Below, one piece after another: positions 12,907-29,248 of a DNA stretch of 64,000 bases; within the stretch, counting starts at the first letter, position 1; each line of letters opens with the position of its first letter. Origin of the DNA: Gelatoporia subvermispora B (Eukaryota > Basidiomycota > Agaricomycetes > Polyporales > Gelatoporiaceae); the NCBI GenBank assembly GCA_000320605.2, contig KB445795.1, positions 1,908,693-1,972,692 on the forward strand, written 5' to 3'. The notes beneath the pieces are model-generated. The model was given only the letters and a program-made list of their open reading frames with translations. It searched no databases and was not told the origin of the DNA. The translations under genes were made by a program, and so were the position numbers.

Positions 12907-13297
12907 TGGCGACTTGCTAGTGACTGTATGTGACTCCTAGCTCTCAGCGCCGAATTGCAGACGAGCTGTGCCTTACGTTACAGCCTGATATAGTGTTGCT
13001 GTCATCTCGACGAAGGACTATGGACTGCGCATCCCGGCTGCTCGCGTCTGCCTACTTGAGTCATGTATGGACTTGTCTCCAACTATATTAGCGAGGCGTG
13101 ACATGCATGACATGTATTACGGAGCGCCTCTATCCGGCATTGAAGGCGAGAAGACAGCAATCGAGGTAAAGGTTCGGAAGAAGCTAATGATAATATATGG
13201 GCGAAGATACTAGTAATAACAAGTGTACAGGAGCGATTCTTAGTGCACGACAGCTACAACGACAGCGGGGCAGACGCAGGAAACAATAACAAACGTT
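12907..13297. other. Intergenic, DUF6533 promoter / SPT16 3' UTR
   Basis: 391 bases with no supportable gene. It contains AT-rich blocks near 13,185-13,225 and presumably the terminator of SPT16. Confidence 0.4.
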
Positions 13298-16200
13298 TCA
13301 CCGTTTCTTGGGCTTTGCGGACTTCGCACTCTTCTTGGGCCGATCTGAATCGTCTGATTCATGTCCTTTGCCATTCTCAACCCGCTTCTTGTCAGCTTGG
13401 AAGAGTAATAAATCAGTATGTGGCTGCTGCGCAATGAGAAATATTACCTTTCGCAGCTTTCTTTTCCAGCTCGTCCCAGTCGTCACCTATGGTTATCCAG
13501 TCAGGATTCGGTTTGCTCTCGGGGTCCAGCTATACCCACCTTCACTATCATCCGAACCAAAGTCAGAACCGCTTCCTTCGTCATCGCTCGCATCGGATCC
13601 ATCGAAGTAGGCGCTTTCCTCGCTGCTCTCCGAAATCTCCGATGAGACTTCGTCGGCCGCGAACTCAGACTCGGTATCGGAGTCATCATCGACATCGCTC
13701 TGAGAGTGATTAACGTCGTCATTGTTTATTCCGACCATTGGAATCATGAACGCACCTCGTCACCCCCAGGTGAGCCACCCAGGAAGGTCCAGCCGCCGCC
13801 TTGGAAGAATCCGTAGGGGTCCTCGTTGATTGTCTTCATAATAGGGCCCCAGTTCAGGTTGACCGGTCCTTCGGCCAGGGGAATGTCGACAGAGCTGATG
13901 AGCAAGATTGTCAGATGGGTCAGCGATTCAGCGATCATGTGTACCCACTCGAGCCAGTTCTTCACATCATCGAGCTGGGAGCTCGGAATGGAATTGATGT
14001 GCAGTGGGGTCTTGGTGAAATCCTTGAAGATCAAAACCATGTCGAACTGCTTCAGACCAAATTGGACACGTTCCAGAGATGCGATCTCAATATCGGCAAG
14101 GGTGACGACAAGGAATGGAGGATCGGATAGGTGAACAAGACATTCCGTAGTGGGTTGCAACCGGACATTAGTACGGAACGGCACACCCTCGAACGAGAGT
14201 TCTCGGAACGGAATGTCAGGCTCCAGTGTGTCACCAGTCTGTGAGATGTTCAGTAACAAGAAGAGCCTCTGTGATGGTACACTTACGGATGCGGTCGCTG
14301 CTTCCCCGATCTTCTCTGCGAAGGCCTTAAACTCCTTGTTCAGTATCTGTCTGCGCTTCCGCTCCTGTTGTTCCAGCTCCAGCTCGTCCTCATCGCCATA
14401 TCTGTACTTTCGCTTGCGGTTGCCGGTCTCATCAAATTGGACGTCAGATGCTTCGCGGAAGAATTGCACATCCTACACAGCTTCGATGAGACTTAGAAAA
14501 CAAGCATCTCGATTGTCCTACTTACATGAGCTTTCTTCTTGCCGATGATGATAGGAGCTTTGAGGTGGACGTGAATGATCACCAGCAACTCATGATCACA
14601 GGGCTGGAAGAACAAATGCTTGACGTTGCTGAAAAGAATGTCTGTAGCTACTGGTAAGCATTGTGATACTTAGTCCTAGGGGAAATGAACGTACCGATCC
14701 GCTGGGAGCCAAGCGGCGATTGGTACCTCAGACCGTTCTGGTGGATTTCTACCTCGCCAGGTAGCCGCTTCCCATCCAGTGCAGGGCGGACGAAGACCTC
14801 AGGAAGTTTGAGCGGCCTGCGGCCCTTTACTTCGATGAGGGTATCTTGCTCAATGACATCTGCCATCTCCTTTTTCTGCTGCTCGCGCTTGTTCACTTCC
14901 TTCTTGAGGTCAGTGATTTGCTTCGAGATCGTATCAAAGCGATGTCCGTCGGGAGAACGGTACGTAATGGAGCGGATGAATGTCGCATCCGGGTCTTCAA
15001 AAGGCTGCCAAAGATAGTCAGCACCCCCGCGTACGGCCAGGGTGTTGAGTTCTCACCGTATCCTCTTTCTTACCCGCAAGCTGTCCAGGAGTTTGGAAGT
15101 TCACTCGCAAGTAGGTGAATTCACCTTCGTCATTCTTGCTCACATTCTTGATCGTATTGATGTGGAATGGCACAGCAAATCCATGGATGGGAAGGATGAT
15201 GGTTTGGGACTTCCGGTCTACGTATATCTGCGAAGACATAAGGTGCCTGTTCCCATCAAGTATTACGCGACGAAGACATACCCGTAGACTTTCAGCCTCC
15301 CTCGGCAAGCCAGCCTCTCCCTTGTAACTCTGGAAACGTTTCCAGCCCTTGCCCTCTTTACCAGCAGTCCCTCCGCCACTTTCAGAGTATTTCGCCAATC
15401 CCTCCGACTGCAGGCGAGTGTGTAGCTCCCGCTGATGTTCTGCGATCTTGGCCGCGCTTGACTGCACGAGCTCCGCATGTGCAGCACTCCGTGTCTTGTT
15501 TCGCAAGACCTTGCTGCCTGCCATTTTGTTCTTCGCGGGGGATGCATTCCCGTTCACACCGGGCTTGGTCTTGGGCGGCTTCTTGGAAGGTGCACTCTCC
15601 TTGCCATTCACTTCAGCTTCCTGGTTGAGGAAGAACATGGTGTCCTTGATGGACTTGACACCGGTGGTCAGACAGACAGCTTTGTCATTGTTCACCAGCA
15701 CTGTGTCAATCAGTTGGAGGGCGTATCTGGAGTTATGGCTGAGTCAAAATTGATCTGGAGATCCTATGAGTACTTACTTCTTGCTATCCTCAACGAGATC
15801 CTGGAAACCGAGTACGAGGTTGAAGACCATGCCAGTTTTCAATTTCCGGCCGTTCTTGGGCGAGAGCAAGTAAGTCGAATCGCGGAATTCCATGCCCATC
15901 TGACAAGGTCAACTATTACTAGGACAAGAAAAGCATGATCGCGAGATACGTACTCCGTGGCCAATGTTCTTCACGAAGTGTTTTTCCAGCTCTGGCTTTT
16001 GTTCTTTGATATAAGCCAGGGCATGATTATAGACGTCTCTAATGACCGCGCCATCCTTCATAATGGGCAAGATCTCGGCTTGTAGGGACAAAAGCAAGTT
16101 ATAAATGGCTTCTTGTTCCTGGTGACATGTTTTGAATCACAGCTGTCAAGCAGTTTCGAGGCGGAGGCATACCTTCGAAGGGTCGACAATGAAGCTTCGC

Positions 16201-17394
16201 CCGAGATTCGCGCAATATCCCTTGTAGCGCATACCGAGTGCGACCAGGAAGACACCTTTGTGTGCCATATCATCCGGAGAAGACTCTGCCGCGGGACTGA
16301 TATCATAGCCAGACTTCGTATTTTGTGACTGGATGATAGGTGTGTAGCAGAACTCTGTAGATCCCCAATCTACCTAGAGGGTTGTGAGGTAAGGGATAAA
16401 CAGGATTGAAATTACGCTTACATTGTTCAGACCCTTCGCTTTATTCCACACCTTCATATCCGGACCCTTCGCGCTATCGCCCTCGCCATAACCCAGCCGG
16501 GCCTCGATCTGCGTCGCGAACGCTTCATGTGAAATCTTGGCTTCCCGGTCTAGGATCGTCTCCAGCTTCAGCGCAGCATGGTGGGCAAGTAGAGTTGAAG
16601 TGAGGTTCGCTGCAGTTCTGACTGCTTTCTGATAGAGTTATCAGTGATGATACGATCGATGCCATACCAGGAAGACTAACGAGTTCCTCCTCGTCCTTCA
16701 CACCCATAGAAGCAGCCACAGCAGGAGTCACGTCGACCACACTAGGTTTCTCTGATGACTCCGACAAAGCTTTGTTCCACTCGTCTATCAGCTTGCCGGT
16801 GTGTGTCTCCTTCGTGAGCGCGCCAACGCGTGAATGCGAGGCATAGGCCGCAAGGAACTTGGGAAGCGCGTCTGTCGGTGGGTCCTTCGCTTTGGCTTGC
16901 ACAAGAATCTCTATCGGCACAGGACTTCCAGAGCTCTTGATCTGAGAGAGGAATTTCGCTGAGAAACGCGTCAGTGGCTGAGGTTAGGCTGCGGAGGTGC
17001 GAACTTCCACCTTTTGTCGGGGAACAGAGAATGTAGAGGCGATCCTTCTGGAAAAGAATGAATGTTGATGGAAACTCATAACCAAGGAGCCACGTCTGCA
17101 GTGCCGAATTGTCAGTGCTGGTCAGCTGGATGGTGCTGTGTGCACATACCTGGAACGCGGTTCCTTTGCGGATAGGCTCGTCCTCCCCGGCTATATCTCC
17201 AGAAGGTAGGAAAACAGCATCCACGTCAGCTAACGCGCTGTAGTCTTCATCGTTTTTCGCGCTCTGGATTTGTACGCAAGGTCACGGGTCAATATGCAGT
17301 TCCAGGGAGGGTGGAAGAGCGCACACACATTCCAGGCAGAAAGAACCTGATTCAAACGCTTGTTGAACAGCTGCGCGTTCAGCTGAACCTGCAT
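13298..17394 (-). CDS. SPT16: FACT histone chaperone subunit SPT16
   Basis: SPT16 with Pob3 forms FACT, which reorganises nucleosomes during transcription and replication in the nucleus. The start at 17394 gives [14 protein letters not shown], matching the family N-terminus; an upstream extension of the same frame is leader. The N-terminal lobe is the inactive aminopeptidase-P-like fold (for example near 16,000-16,300), followed by the SPT16 middle region with [21 protein letters not shown] (near 15,200), the [18 protein letters not shown] block (near 14,410) and the Rtt106-like PH region ([21 protein letters not shown], near 14,150). The C-terminus is the expected very acidic Asp/Ser/Glu tail (13,500-13,730) closing in a basic [12 protein letters not shown] patch. 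About ten exons; the length of roughly 1,000 residues is normal for the family. Confidence 0.97.
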
Positions 17395-18356
17395 TTTACG
17401 GGTAGGGAGAGGGAGGTGGTGGTGGAAGTGGAAGATGAGAGGGAGACGCGGTAGGGTGGCAGTTGGGCCAATGTAAGACACGCTCCTAGCGGAGTTCAAT
17501 CACGCGATATTCGGGTTAGGGTTTCGCCGTCGCCGGTCCGGCGTGCCCTCCTCCGTCGATTGCCATGATGCACCCCCGACAACATTCCCGTTGCATGCGA
17601 TGGTCTTATCACGGTGTTTCGAAGTCATCGCAAATTTTCGGAACCATTATCGACCGCTGCCACTGTGATTCAGCGTCGCAGACATCTGTTCTAGGAGCGC
17701 AGCCATCATTGGGAATGGGGATCTAGCGTGAATGCAGCCACCAAGTAATGAGCCAATATGGTCGTTGCGATTCGCGAAGGCGTGTCTACTAGGGAGTTTC
17801 AGTATGAGAGTACGGAGTTGGTGGTGCGATGAGTCAACTCAGGTATTCCCGTAATGCGGAGTACTCTTGTATTACAATGTCGCCGGTGAGATGGTACCTG
17901 TGACGGATGGCGATCTCCAGCACCTTATACGGTTTCTGTGTGGTCGTATCCGGTCAACTGTAGTGCTGCTCATGTTGGCACTGAGTGCTCTGAACATCTC
18001 ATCACCCTCGGATTATTCTGCACTTCATCTCGAAGAATCCATAGTCCTGACCCATTTTCTGGTCCGCTAGCCTATCCTCAACCGTAGCAACATGGTTGGC
18101 GCAGCATCTTACCAACTGCGTGCCGACTGACAAAGTGCCGACCGAGGTCATCCTGCTCACGAGAATACACCATACAGTGGGAGTTGGGGGCGGCGGGGGG
18201 CGTCATCTCGGCCCTGAGCGCTTTGCATCGTAACATCCATTATATGTGAAACCCGCGTACCGGCCTCTCCCCAGCTTCTCCTCTCACCACATCTTCGTGC
18301 GGTGCCAACGCAGTCGTTCCTTGTGGCTTGCAGGGCACTACCCAAAGTCCTCCAAC
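17395..18356. promoter_or_regulatory. Divergent promoter region, SPT16 / AMP-binding gene
   Basis: 962 bases between oppositely transcribed genes. No protein-like frame or splice-linked exon set was found. On the SPT16 side there is a CT-rich strand just upstream of the ATG (17,400-17,460), a usual fungal core-promoter feature. Confidence 0.4.
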
Positions 18357-20419
18357 ATGGCACTCTCGGACTACATCGTCACGGACGATCTCACCATAAT
18401 CCTCGCCCTTGTGGCTGCTGGCTTGTTTGTCTTACACAATCTCTACAAGCCCCAGTCTCTCGTGCACCCTATTCTGCTCGGTCGCCAGAGCGATGTTGCG
18501 CGCGTGCGCAACCCAGGAGAGAGTGCCGTGTACAGGAACTATGGCACCGGGATGCTAGGCAGGGTAAATGCTTCCGTTGAGATGAGGTGTCTATAACGTC
18601 ACTCACGATGCTACAATGGCGTAGTTCCCCATGAGACCGACGAAAGACCAACAAGTGCTTCTTGACCTGGTTAGGCCCGACGCTGATGCACCGCGCACGT
18701 TGTGGTCAACGAAAGTACGCGCTCTACTCTCCTCAAAAAGCATTATCGTAACACTCTCGTCCAGATCACGAACCCTCAGCTGAGGGAGCGGGTGGATGCG
18801 TTTGCAAAGGGTCTCCTTCAAGTGGCGGGCTTGATTCCGCGGGACTCTAATGTTTTGCTTCTGCTGAATGACAGCATTGGTGCGTAGCCCGCATCGACGC
18901 GCGTTATTACACGAATCAAGACTTCATCTTGTCGTACAGAGTTCATCATTTCGGACCTCGCTTTGGCATCCAACTCGATCCCGTCGTTCACTCTGAGCTC
19001 TCTGTCACTTCTTTCTCCGCTTCTGGACACGCATCCTCCTTCTGCAATCATCACCCATGCTGAATTTCTGCCGCTACTTCTTGAGCTCATCTACGATTCT
19101 CGCGATTCTGCACACCACCAGATTATCGTTGTCGGGGAGCCAGATCGCAGGAGCATTCAGGACCTGCACCAACTGAAGCTATTCAAATTCGACGAGATTG
19201 AACGTCAGGGGGCTATTAGTAGCCTGGAACCTAGTCCCGCTCCTGGTGTGTTTTGTTTTCCGTAGTTCAGATAGACTTGACCTTATGCGCACTCATTTAG
19301 ACCCAAGCGATGTCTTCACGGTCGCTTTCTCTGCCTCTCCGTCGGGCCAACTCCGGGGCGCTCAACTCACACATGAGAACCTCACAGCTGGCGTGGCTGC
19401 GACACGGGCCCTTCTCCCGCTTTCCAACGCAATCTCACCGCTTGACACGATCGCATCTGCATTCTCTCTCAGCACGCCCTATGGACGCGCTGTCGCATAC
19501 ACCGCTATCTACGAAGGAACCAGCTTCGCAACTCTTGCCAGTTCCAAGGTAATTGCGAAGGGTTAGTTAAGCCATTCAGTATACAGGACACACGAGGCTC
19601 ATCCAACTCATAGACTTAGATGTCATTGGTCTGGACGACCTGTTCGCAACGACGTCCTTGCCCGTTCCTTCCCCTACGCTTTACTTCGTGAAACCTGCCC
19701 ATCTAGACAAACTTGCAACTGCCGTGATCGAGGAGGCAAAGAAATCGACCTCGTGGGTGATGTACAATTTCGCATGGCGTCACAAGTTTGCCGGGCTCTT
19801 GGAGGGTTTCCTGACCAAACAGAGCCTCTGGGACCGGCTTGTATTTGATGCCGCTCGGATGAAGGTTATGGGTAAGGGTGCCGGCACAGTACGAGGGATC
19901 GTTGTGAGTGGAGGTGAATATATTAAACCATGCGCGAGTAGAACACAGCTCATGCCCATATTTTTCGCAGGCAATGTCGATGCGCAAGCTCTGACCCCCG
20001 CACGTATTGCCCTCTCAGTCCCACTGGTTAATGCGTACACACACCCACTTGTTGCCGGGCCGGTGCTTGCTTCCCACCCTCTCGATCTACAAACTTTCCC
20101 CTTGAATGCGCAGAACGCTGGCCAGGGCCGATCGGCCGCTGACTCGTTCGCTTTCGCGTACACCGCGCCTGTTGGCCCGCCCTCTGTCAATGTGGAGGCG
20201 AAGCTTATGGGCGTTGACGATGCAGCAGTGGAGGGTGGTGCGGACCCAGTCGGCGACCTGTATGTGCGTGGCCCGAGCGTGGGCAACCTCCTCACTTCAG
20301 AGGATTCCCCTGTGCAGGAGGACAACACCGAGGATAGGGGCTGGATCAATACGGGGGACAGAGCAAAGGTCGCCCCGAACGGCACATTCAAAGTAGCACC
20401 GATAGCTAAGAGCGTGTAG
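18357..20419 (+). CDS. Divergent adenylate-forming (acyl-CoA synthetase-like) protein, short C-terminus
   Basis: This belongs to the AMP-binding superfamily that activates carboxylates as acyl-adenylates. The ATG at 18357 opens a membrane anchor (TIILALVAAGLFVLHNLY), so it is probably ER- or lipid-droplet-associated. It continues with RNPGESAVYRNYGTGMLGR and an AMP-binding body over about seven exons. The core motifs are degenerate: the P-loop, normally TSGSTGxPKG, reads SASPSGQLRGAQLTHEN (near 19,340), and the YGxTE position reads NAYTHPLVAG (near 20,030). The GD motif survives (GWINTGDR, near 20,340), but the protein stops about 15 residues later. The hinge DRxK motif and the C-terminal subdomain with the catalytic lysine are therefore missing. 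It could be a pseudoenzyme, or a fungal lineage with an altered mechanism. It converges with the SERCA gene. Confidence 0.85.
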
Positions 20420-20696
20420 TGAGATGACGGAGCCAGTGATATGAATTCTTGGTGACTGGCGATTGTATCGGCCTCGATTGCACATGCACTCCCGAAATTG
20501 TTGGCCTATCATATATATGATGAGACTTCCTCTGTAATCTGTAGTGCCAAAAGTACTCGACTCTCCCAGAATGTCCGAATAAATTGATCCCAACATGAGT
20601 CATGGTAAGATCGTGGATTCTACAAGTAGGGCAATAGGGTTTACAGCAATTGGTTGCATGTCTATGACAACATTACAAAGAGCTATCATGTAGATT

Positions 20697-24214
<3,518 letters not shown>

Positions 24215-25799
24215 GTCTAGTCCGAAGCGATATGATCGCAGCGAATGAGCAGTAGTTTTCCGGGTCAGGGTCTAACGGATGCGCATGCAGAAGGTGGTAA
24301 GTCTATGAAATACTGGTTGAGCTGACGTGGCAATTCCGGCCAGTATATGCGCGGCTTTCTCAGGCTCAGGCCAGGGTGGTAAAATTCTGTCTCTGCATAC
24401 GTGGTGGGTTGAATGCTATGGGAGAATTCACATTCATTATCGTTGGCACAACATTAGAGAACGGTCTTGCATGCGTTCATGACCTCCGGGGAACAGGAGA
24501 CATTATTCTCGGCTCGAACTGAATCGCGTGTACAGCGTGTACGTGGAGGCACTTATCCACCTAAACCATCCAGCTAGCATAATTTATGTGAAATCGTTAA
24601 GTCTGTTATCGGAAACACAAGAGGTACCGCTCCGGTCAAACTTCGCCTCATTTCGTGCAAAGGTCCTGCGAAGGGCTGTGGGCCCAGAAACTGTCCTGTG
24701 ATCTTCCACAAACCTCGCAAATGCCCCGAGATGAGAAAAAAGCAGTGCAGTCCCCTGACACGTGGCCGGAAGTCTCGGCGCCGGTGTGAAAATGTGCAGT
24801 CAAGCTGTCGAGGCGTGGAGGTTGCTTGCAAGCTCCCGAGAGGACACATTTAGACCAATATCTCCAGAGTTCTCTTCACCGGATCTAACGTCCTTCAATC
24901 TCATATGGAACCGGTTCTCCATGCGTGTGTAGGCATATTGGCACATCGACTGGGTTACACGCGAAGACTGGAACAAGGCAGCATGTTACTGTCATCGGAA
25001 CGAGACGCTCGCAGTGGCAGCCATTGATGTATTTTCAGAGTGTAAGATGCAGAGTAGTTTCTCCATGCATACATTGAGTGGGATGCCCTGGTATTACCTA
25101 TGTATACCTGTGAGGGAAAGCGCTTGCTCGGTGCAGTTCCTCGACCGATTGAGGACTTCGTAAATTCGCAAATCAGACAGTCGCACACAACAGGCGTTTC
25201 GTGTTCATCTTTGAGTCTGGTACAATGGATATCACGATACTCTGATGCCTTCAAGGCAGAATATAATAGAGTCGGGTGACGATAATAATGAGACAGAAGC
25301 CCAGGCAGCGAGGAATGGCAATCGGGGGACCAAGTAGACCGTAGCGTGGAGCAGGAATATCCACTGACAGCCGAAGAAGACATGGTCGGCGTGGTCGTGG
25401 TCGAACCTGTGCAACCTTGCGGCAACAGGGCTGGCAAAGCTGACCGGAGCAGCCCCAAAGCGCCGTCGTCTTGAACGGTGAGTCAGTGCGGCGCAAGACT
25501 CCTTGCTCCCCCTTGCTCGTCTTTCTTCTCGTCTAGCCTGTCCCCCAAAGAAAGTGACTTGCTTGGAGATAGACTGTTGATTGAAAAGAGTGTGCTGGTG
25601 CAAAAAAGGGCACCGACTAGTCGTGGAGCGTGTGTAAAGAGTTGCCACTACTCGGCCGTGCTCGGCGTCGACCGGACTGGTTCGGCCACTTCCCTGCACA
25701 GCGGGCGTGACGACAACACTCGCGTTCCAAGTACGTCCCTCCGCCAGTCTCTGTCTCATCCCTCATTCAGCACCGACACACCCTTTTTGCCGTAGCGCA
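24215..25799. promoter_or_regulatory. Long divergent intergenic region, SERCA / Sip5-like
   Basis: 1.6 kb between divergent genes. Frames of 80-175 codons exist on the minus strand around 24.9-25.8 kb, but they lack conserved composition and splice consistency, so I treat them as chance. A good donor (GTGAGT) at about 25,478 on the plus strand could start a leader intron of the Sip5-like gene. Nothing else is recognised. Confidence 0.35.
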
Positions 25800-27857
25800 A
25801 TGGGCAACAGTGCCTCCTCGGGTCGCGGTCATCATGAAGAGACGGTCGACTTTGGTTATTTGACTCCGCAAGGCATCTATACAGGTCCCAGGGACTGGAA
25901 CCAGACAATCGTCGCGCAGCTCATCATGGAGCGCAAACTCGCCCCCTTCTACCGGCCACTCGAGGACTATGAGGACTCCTGGGATGATGAACAAATTCTC
26001 AATGCCAGGAAGGAGCCCCCAGAAGTTGAAGGCGCGCAGTCAGAGACTTCCGGTTCGCGCGTCGAGTCCGCGAACGCCGGTGCTTCCAGGATTGCGCACC
26101 ATAAGCGTGTCAGTAATGCCAAGGAGTTACCTCGCACACCGAACCCGGAGGCTGCTATCTACAGGGGCGCGGTAGAATGTCCTATATGCTTCCTGGCAAG
26201 TCCCTCTTTACGCTGAAACTTCTCTGGAGCACTGAGGTCATACGACCTAGTATTATCCCCCTAACATCAATCATTCTCGGTGTTGCGACCAAGCCATTTG
26301 CACCGAATGTTTCGTGCAAATGAAACGTGCAGACCCTACGACGACACATCTTGTTTCAGAACCAGCTTCGTGCCCATATTGTGTACAAGAGAACTTTGGT
26401 GTAGTATACGCACCTCCATCCTGGCGCGCGGGTATTGGTAGTGAGGGTGCGGTCAGTATTGTATCCATGCTCTGCACGCTGCATTTGCACTCAGATCCAA
26501 ACGCGCTATATGCGTTGGTTAGACACTGCCACCTTGGCTTGATCCTTCTAAAGGCGTCACAGCGGATGCATCGGCGCCAAACGCTGCCAGAAGACGACGC
26601 CGAAAGAGCTTCTCTCCCGATGATCCTGAAGTTGTCACCGTTGGTACGTTAGCGCCCTCGAACATGTCCAAGTTTTAGTTGGTGCCCCCGTATCTGACAG
26701 CTTCTACAAGATCAAATCCGCCCCGATTGGGAGGCCAAGTTGGCTGCCGTGCGTGCTGCAGTAACACGTCGCGCCAACAGACGTATCATCATGCGTCAAG
26801 TGGGGGACCGACTCATCCCTGTCGGTGTCACCAGTGGACGCATTCACACAATTCCTCCGGAAGAACTGCAACTGGAAGGACCAGATGGTGGAGTGGATCG
26901 GGGTAGCAGACGATCAAGACGGAGGGCGCAAAATCAGGACTTGGGACAATACTTGGGCTCTATGGGTCTCGGAGGGCAAGACTTGGAAGAGGTATGGAAA
27001 CGTCATCGCTGGGTCGAAGTCACTGCGGTCTCACGCTCAGACTCCTTTAGCTCATGGTCATGGAAGCTATGCGCTTGTCTCTCCTTGAGCATGAAGAGCA
27101 GCAACGTCGGGAGAGAGAGGAAGAAGCTAAGAAGCAGCGTGAAGCCGCGGCAGTGCAAGGTGCTCAGGTTCTGGATGGTGATGCGGTACCCGAAACAGCA
27201 GCTGCAAGCTCCGCGGAGCCTCTCCCCTCTATTCTTGATGCTACACCCCGTCAGAGCTCCTCTGAATCTGCTGGATCTTCTGTTCCCGCAAGCTCTACGG
27301 CATCATCGGAAACCCCACAGCCAGCTGAGTCTGCAATAGGCCCTGATGATGACCGCTCTGCACCCCGCAGTCCAACCAATCAGCCCTTGAGTGACTCCTC
27401 GGGAGTCCAACAATCCTCACAAACGGGCAGCCATGCGCCTGAATCAGAGGGTGACCCTCTCAGCGCTGCTTTGAGAGGGGTTCCGGCAACGCCTGGTGCG
27501 ATTGCAGCTCGGCTGATTGAAGAAGGCATACCGGGCAATGCGTCAGAGGAGACCAGTCATTCGTCTTCGCGACCGCGAACACCGGAACTCGTAATCGACC
27601 GAGATGACGGTGCTCATGCTGACGTAGCAAGCCAAGACGGCCCCGCGATTGTATCGCCCACGCCAGTACACCCAGAATTAGATCGTCCACAGTCAGCAAC
27701 GTCCTCAGTTGCACTTGTCGTCGAGCCGGACGCATATGACATGCTGTCATCGTCGCCAGATTCAACTATATCTCACAAACCACTTTTGGAGTCGTCGACA
27801 GCCTCGATGCCTGTGGTCTCGCTGGGCGCCGACTCAAGTGCCTCGCATGCAAATTGA
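25800..27857 (+). CDS. Sip5-like RING-type zinc-finger protein
   Basis: Sip5 in yeast interacts with the Snf1 kinase and the Reg1/Glc7 phosphatase; its molecular role is unclear. The start at 25800 gives MGNSAS, a good N-myristoylation signal (Gly2, Ser6), followed by a conserved block ([19 protein letters not shown] and [17 protein letters not shown]). The zinc finger is split by an intron: VECPICFL (near 26,190) continues as [20 protein letters not shown] and, after a spacer, [14 protein letters not shown] (near 26,380), giving a RING-like set of cysteines. Downstream is a coiled charged helix ([19 protein letters not shown], near 27,090) and a long Ser/Pro/Thr-rich tail ending at 27857. 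The myristoylation motif suggests membrane association. The call is reasonably firm; the function is borrowed from yeast. Confidence 0.87.
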
Positions 27858-29248
27858 TGCTAGGTGGACTATCCGGGCACGCGCCAAGGCGAGTCGCACA
27901 TCCTTGGCTGTCTATCCGCAGATTCGAGTTGATAGAGTGTTGTATTTCGATCCCCGGATTGCATTTGTAGCTTAGAGATTCTTACACCTCCTACGTATCC
28001 CTTTATTCTTACCGGCTTGCAGATGCATGACTGGTCGAGCACCAAGTACACCAGACTGGCTCCAATCTACTCCTCATGGTCCGCTGAACCTTTTGGTGAA
28101 CATCTTTTCATGGACATCTCGTATCACCCCCGCTTGTGCTGTATATCGTAATGACAGATATCTCCCCTATTCTCCATTCCGTGACTTGCAGCTGCTTTAA
28201 ATCACACTGCAGCATGATGAGAGGGGAATTGGAGGATCGCGCAGATTACAACCTTTCGAAATGCACATTCAAGCCTAATTGTGCTTAGTGATTCACTCCG
28301 ATCCACGGATGTGTAGTGCTTCCTTTACCTCCAACCGAACTTCGGTCTACCTTTCTCGAATTCCCATGGGCCGTCTAGCAATCAGATGCGAGTTATTCGC
28401 ATTTGCATTCACATCCACAGCTTGTCTTTTACCCCGCACGGCATTTGTTCCCCGCGAATTTCGGCAGAAGACGGTTCACCCCATGGAACGCTGTGCGGCG
28501 CTCGATCATATCGCCCGAAATCCTTACGCCGACCCGGTTCTTTGAATATGTGGTGACGCAAAATCTCGGATCAGGCGCGTCATTGTGAATCCCAGTCCGC
28601 AAGTCCCTTCTATTTCACCGGGAATCATAGAGGGGTGTGAGCCCCCGCGCGTTCAGCATTCACACCCTTGTTCGATTTAAAGGTCAGAGTGTACCCATTT
28701 CAGTTATGGACATAGTATCTTCGCCCAAAATGCTTGACGTTTGTGCGATGACCGTAAGTGACATTTCTTTGCTTACTGGGCAATCTCATGGATGGCCGTT
28801 TCAAACCTGCTATTCGACCGCTAGATTTTGCTTGGGAATCCTCATTCTCGAACACCTAGCGTAACATTAGCGCATCCCGAGACGTCGGGGCTCAGACCCT
28901 CCCGTCTTCCGTTCGCTGACCATCGCCTCGCAAAGTTCTTCTGGCCACGGCAACACGTGCCCGTCGGCGTCGAGATCTCGGCTTCTACGGTTACAGTCGA
29001 GATGCTCAACTACACGGTCGTATCAAGCAACCGACGGTCGTCTTGAGCAGGCATCTAGCACGCTCTACGTAGAGGCGCTCAGAATTGTAAATTCAGCCGC
29101 TGCTCGGCTCTTCGCCGTAGTACATGCCTACGAGGCTGCGAGTGAGGCCACACTAAGCATCGCACACATATAAATAATAAGATCATGACGTCCGAAGCTC
29201 GAACGATCGCGGAATCTGCTTCCCTCGTGCCAGCTATCTATTGCAGAG
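27858..29248. other. Intergenic, Sip5-like 3' end and DPBB-1 promoter
   Basis: 1.4 kb with no supportable gene. Its right end carries the TATA box for the first secreted DPBB gene. Open frames near 28,280-28,860 are short and look like chance. Confidence 0.4.
29169..29176 (+). promoter_or_regulatory. TATA box (TATAAATA) of DPBB-1
   Basis: TATAAATA lies 73 bases upstream of the ATG at 29249, at a normal fungal distance. It suggests a regulated, TATA-driven promoter, as expected for a secreted protein. Confidence 0.55.

Noticed and set aside
17510..17525. TTAGGG-like telomeric hexamer
   Set aside because: A single copy within a promoter; no repeat array.
24955..25759. Minus-strand frames of 167-175 codons upstream of the SERCA gene
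   Set aside because: Ser/Arg/Cys-rich chance composition, no matching introns, no family resemblance.
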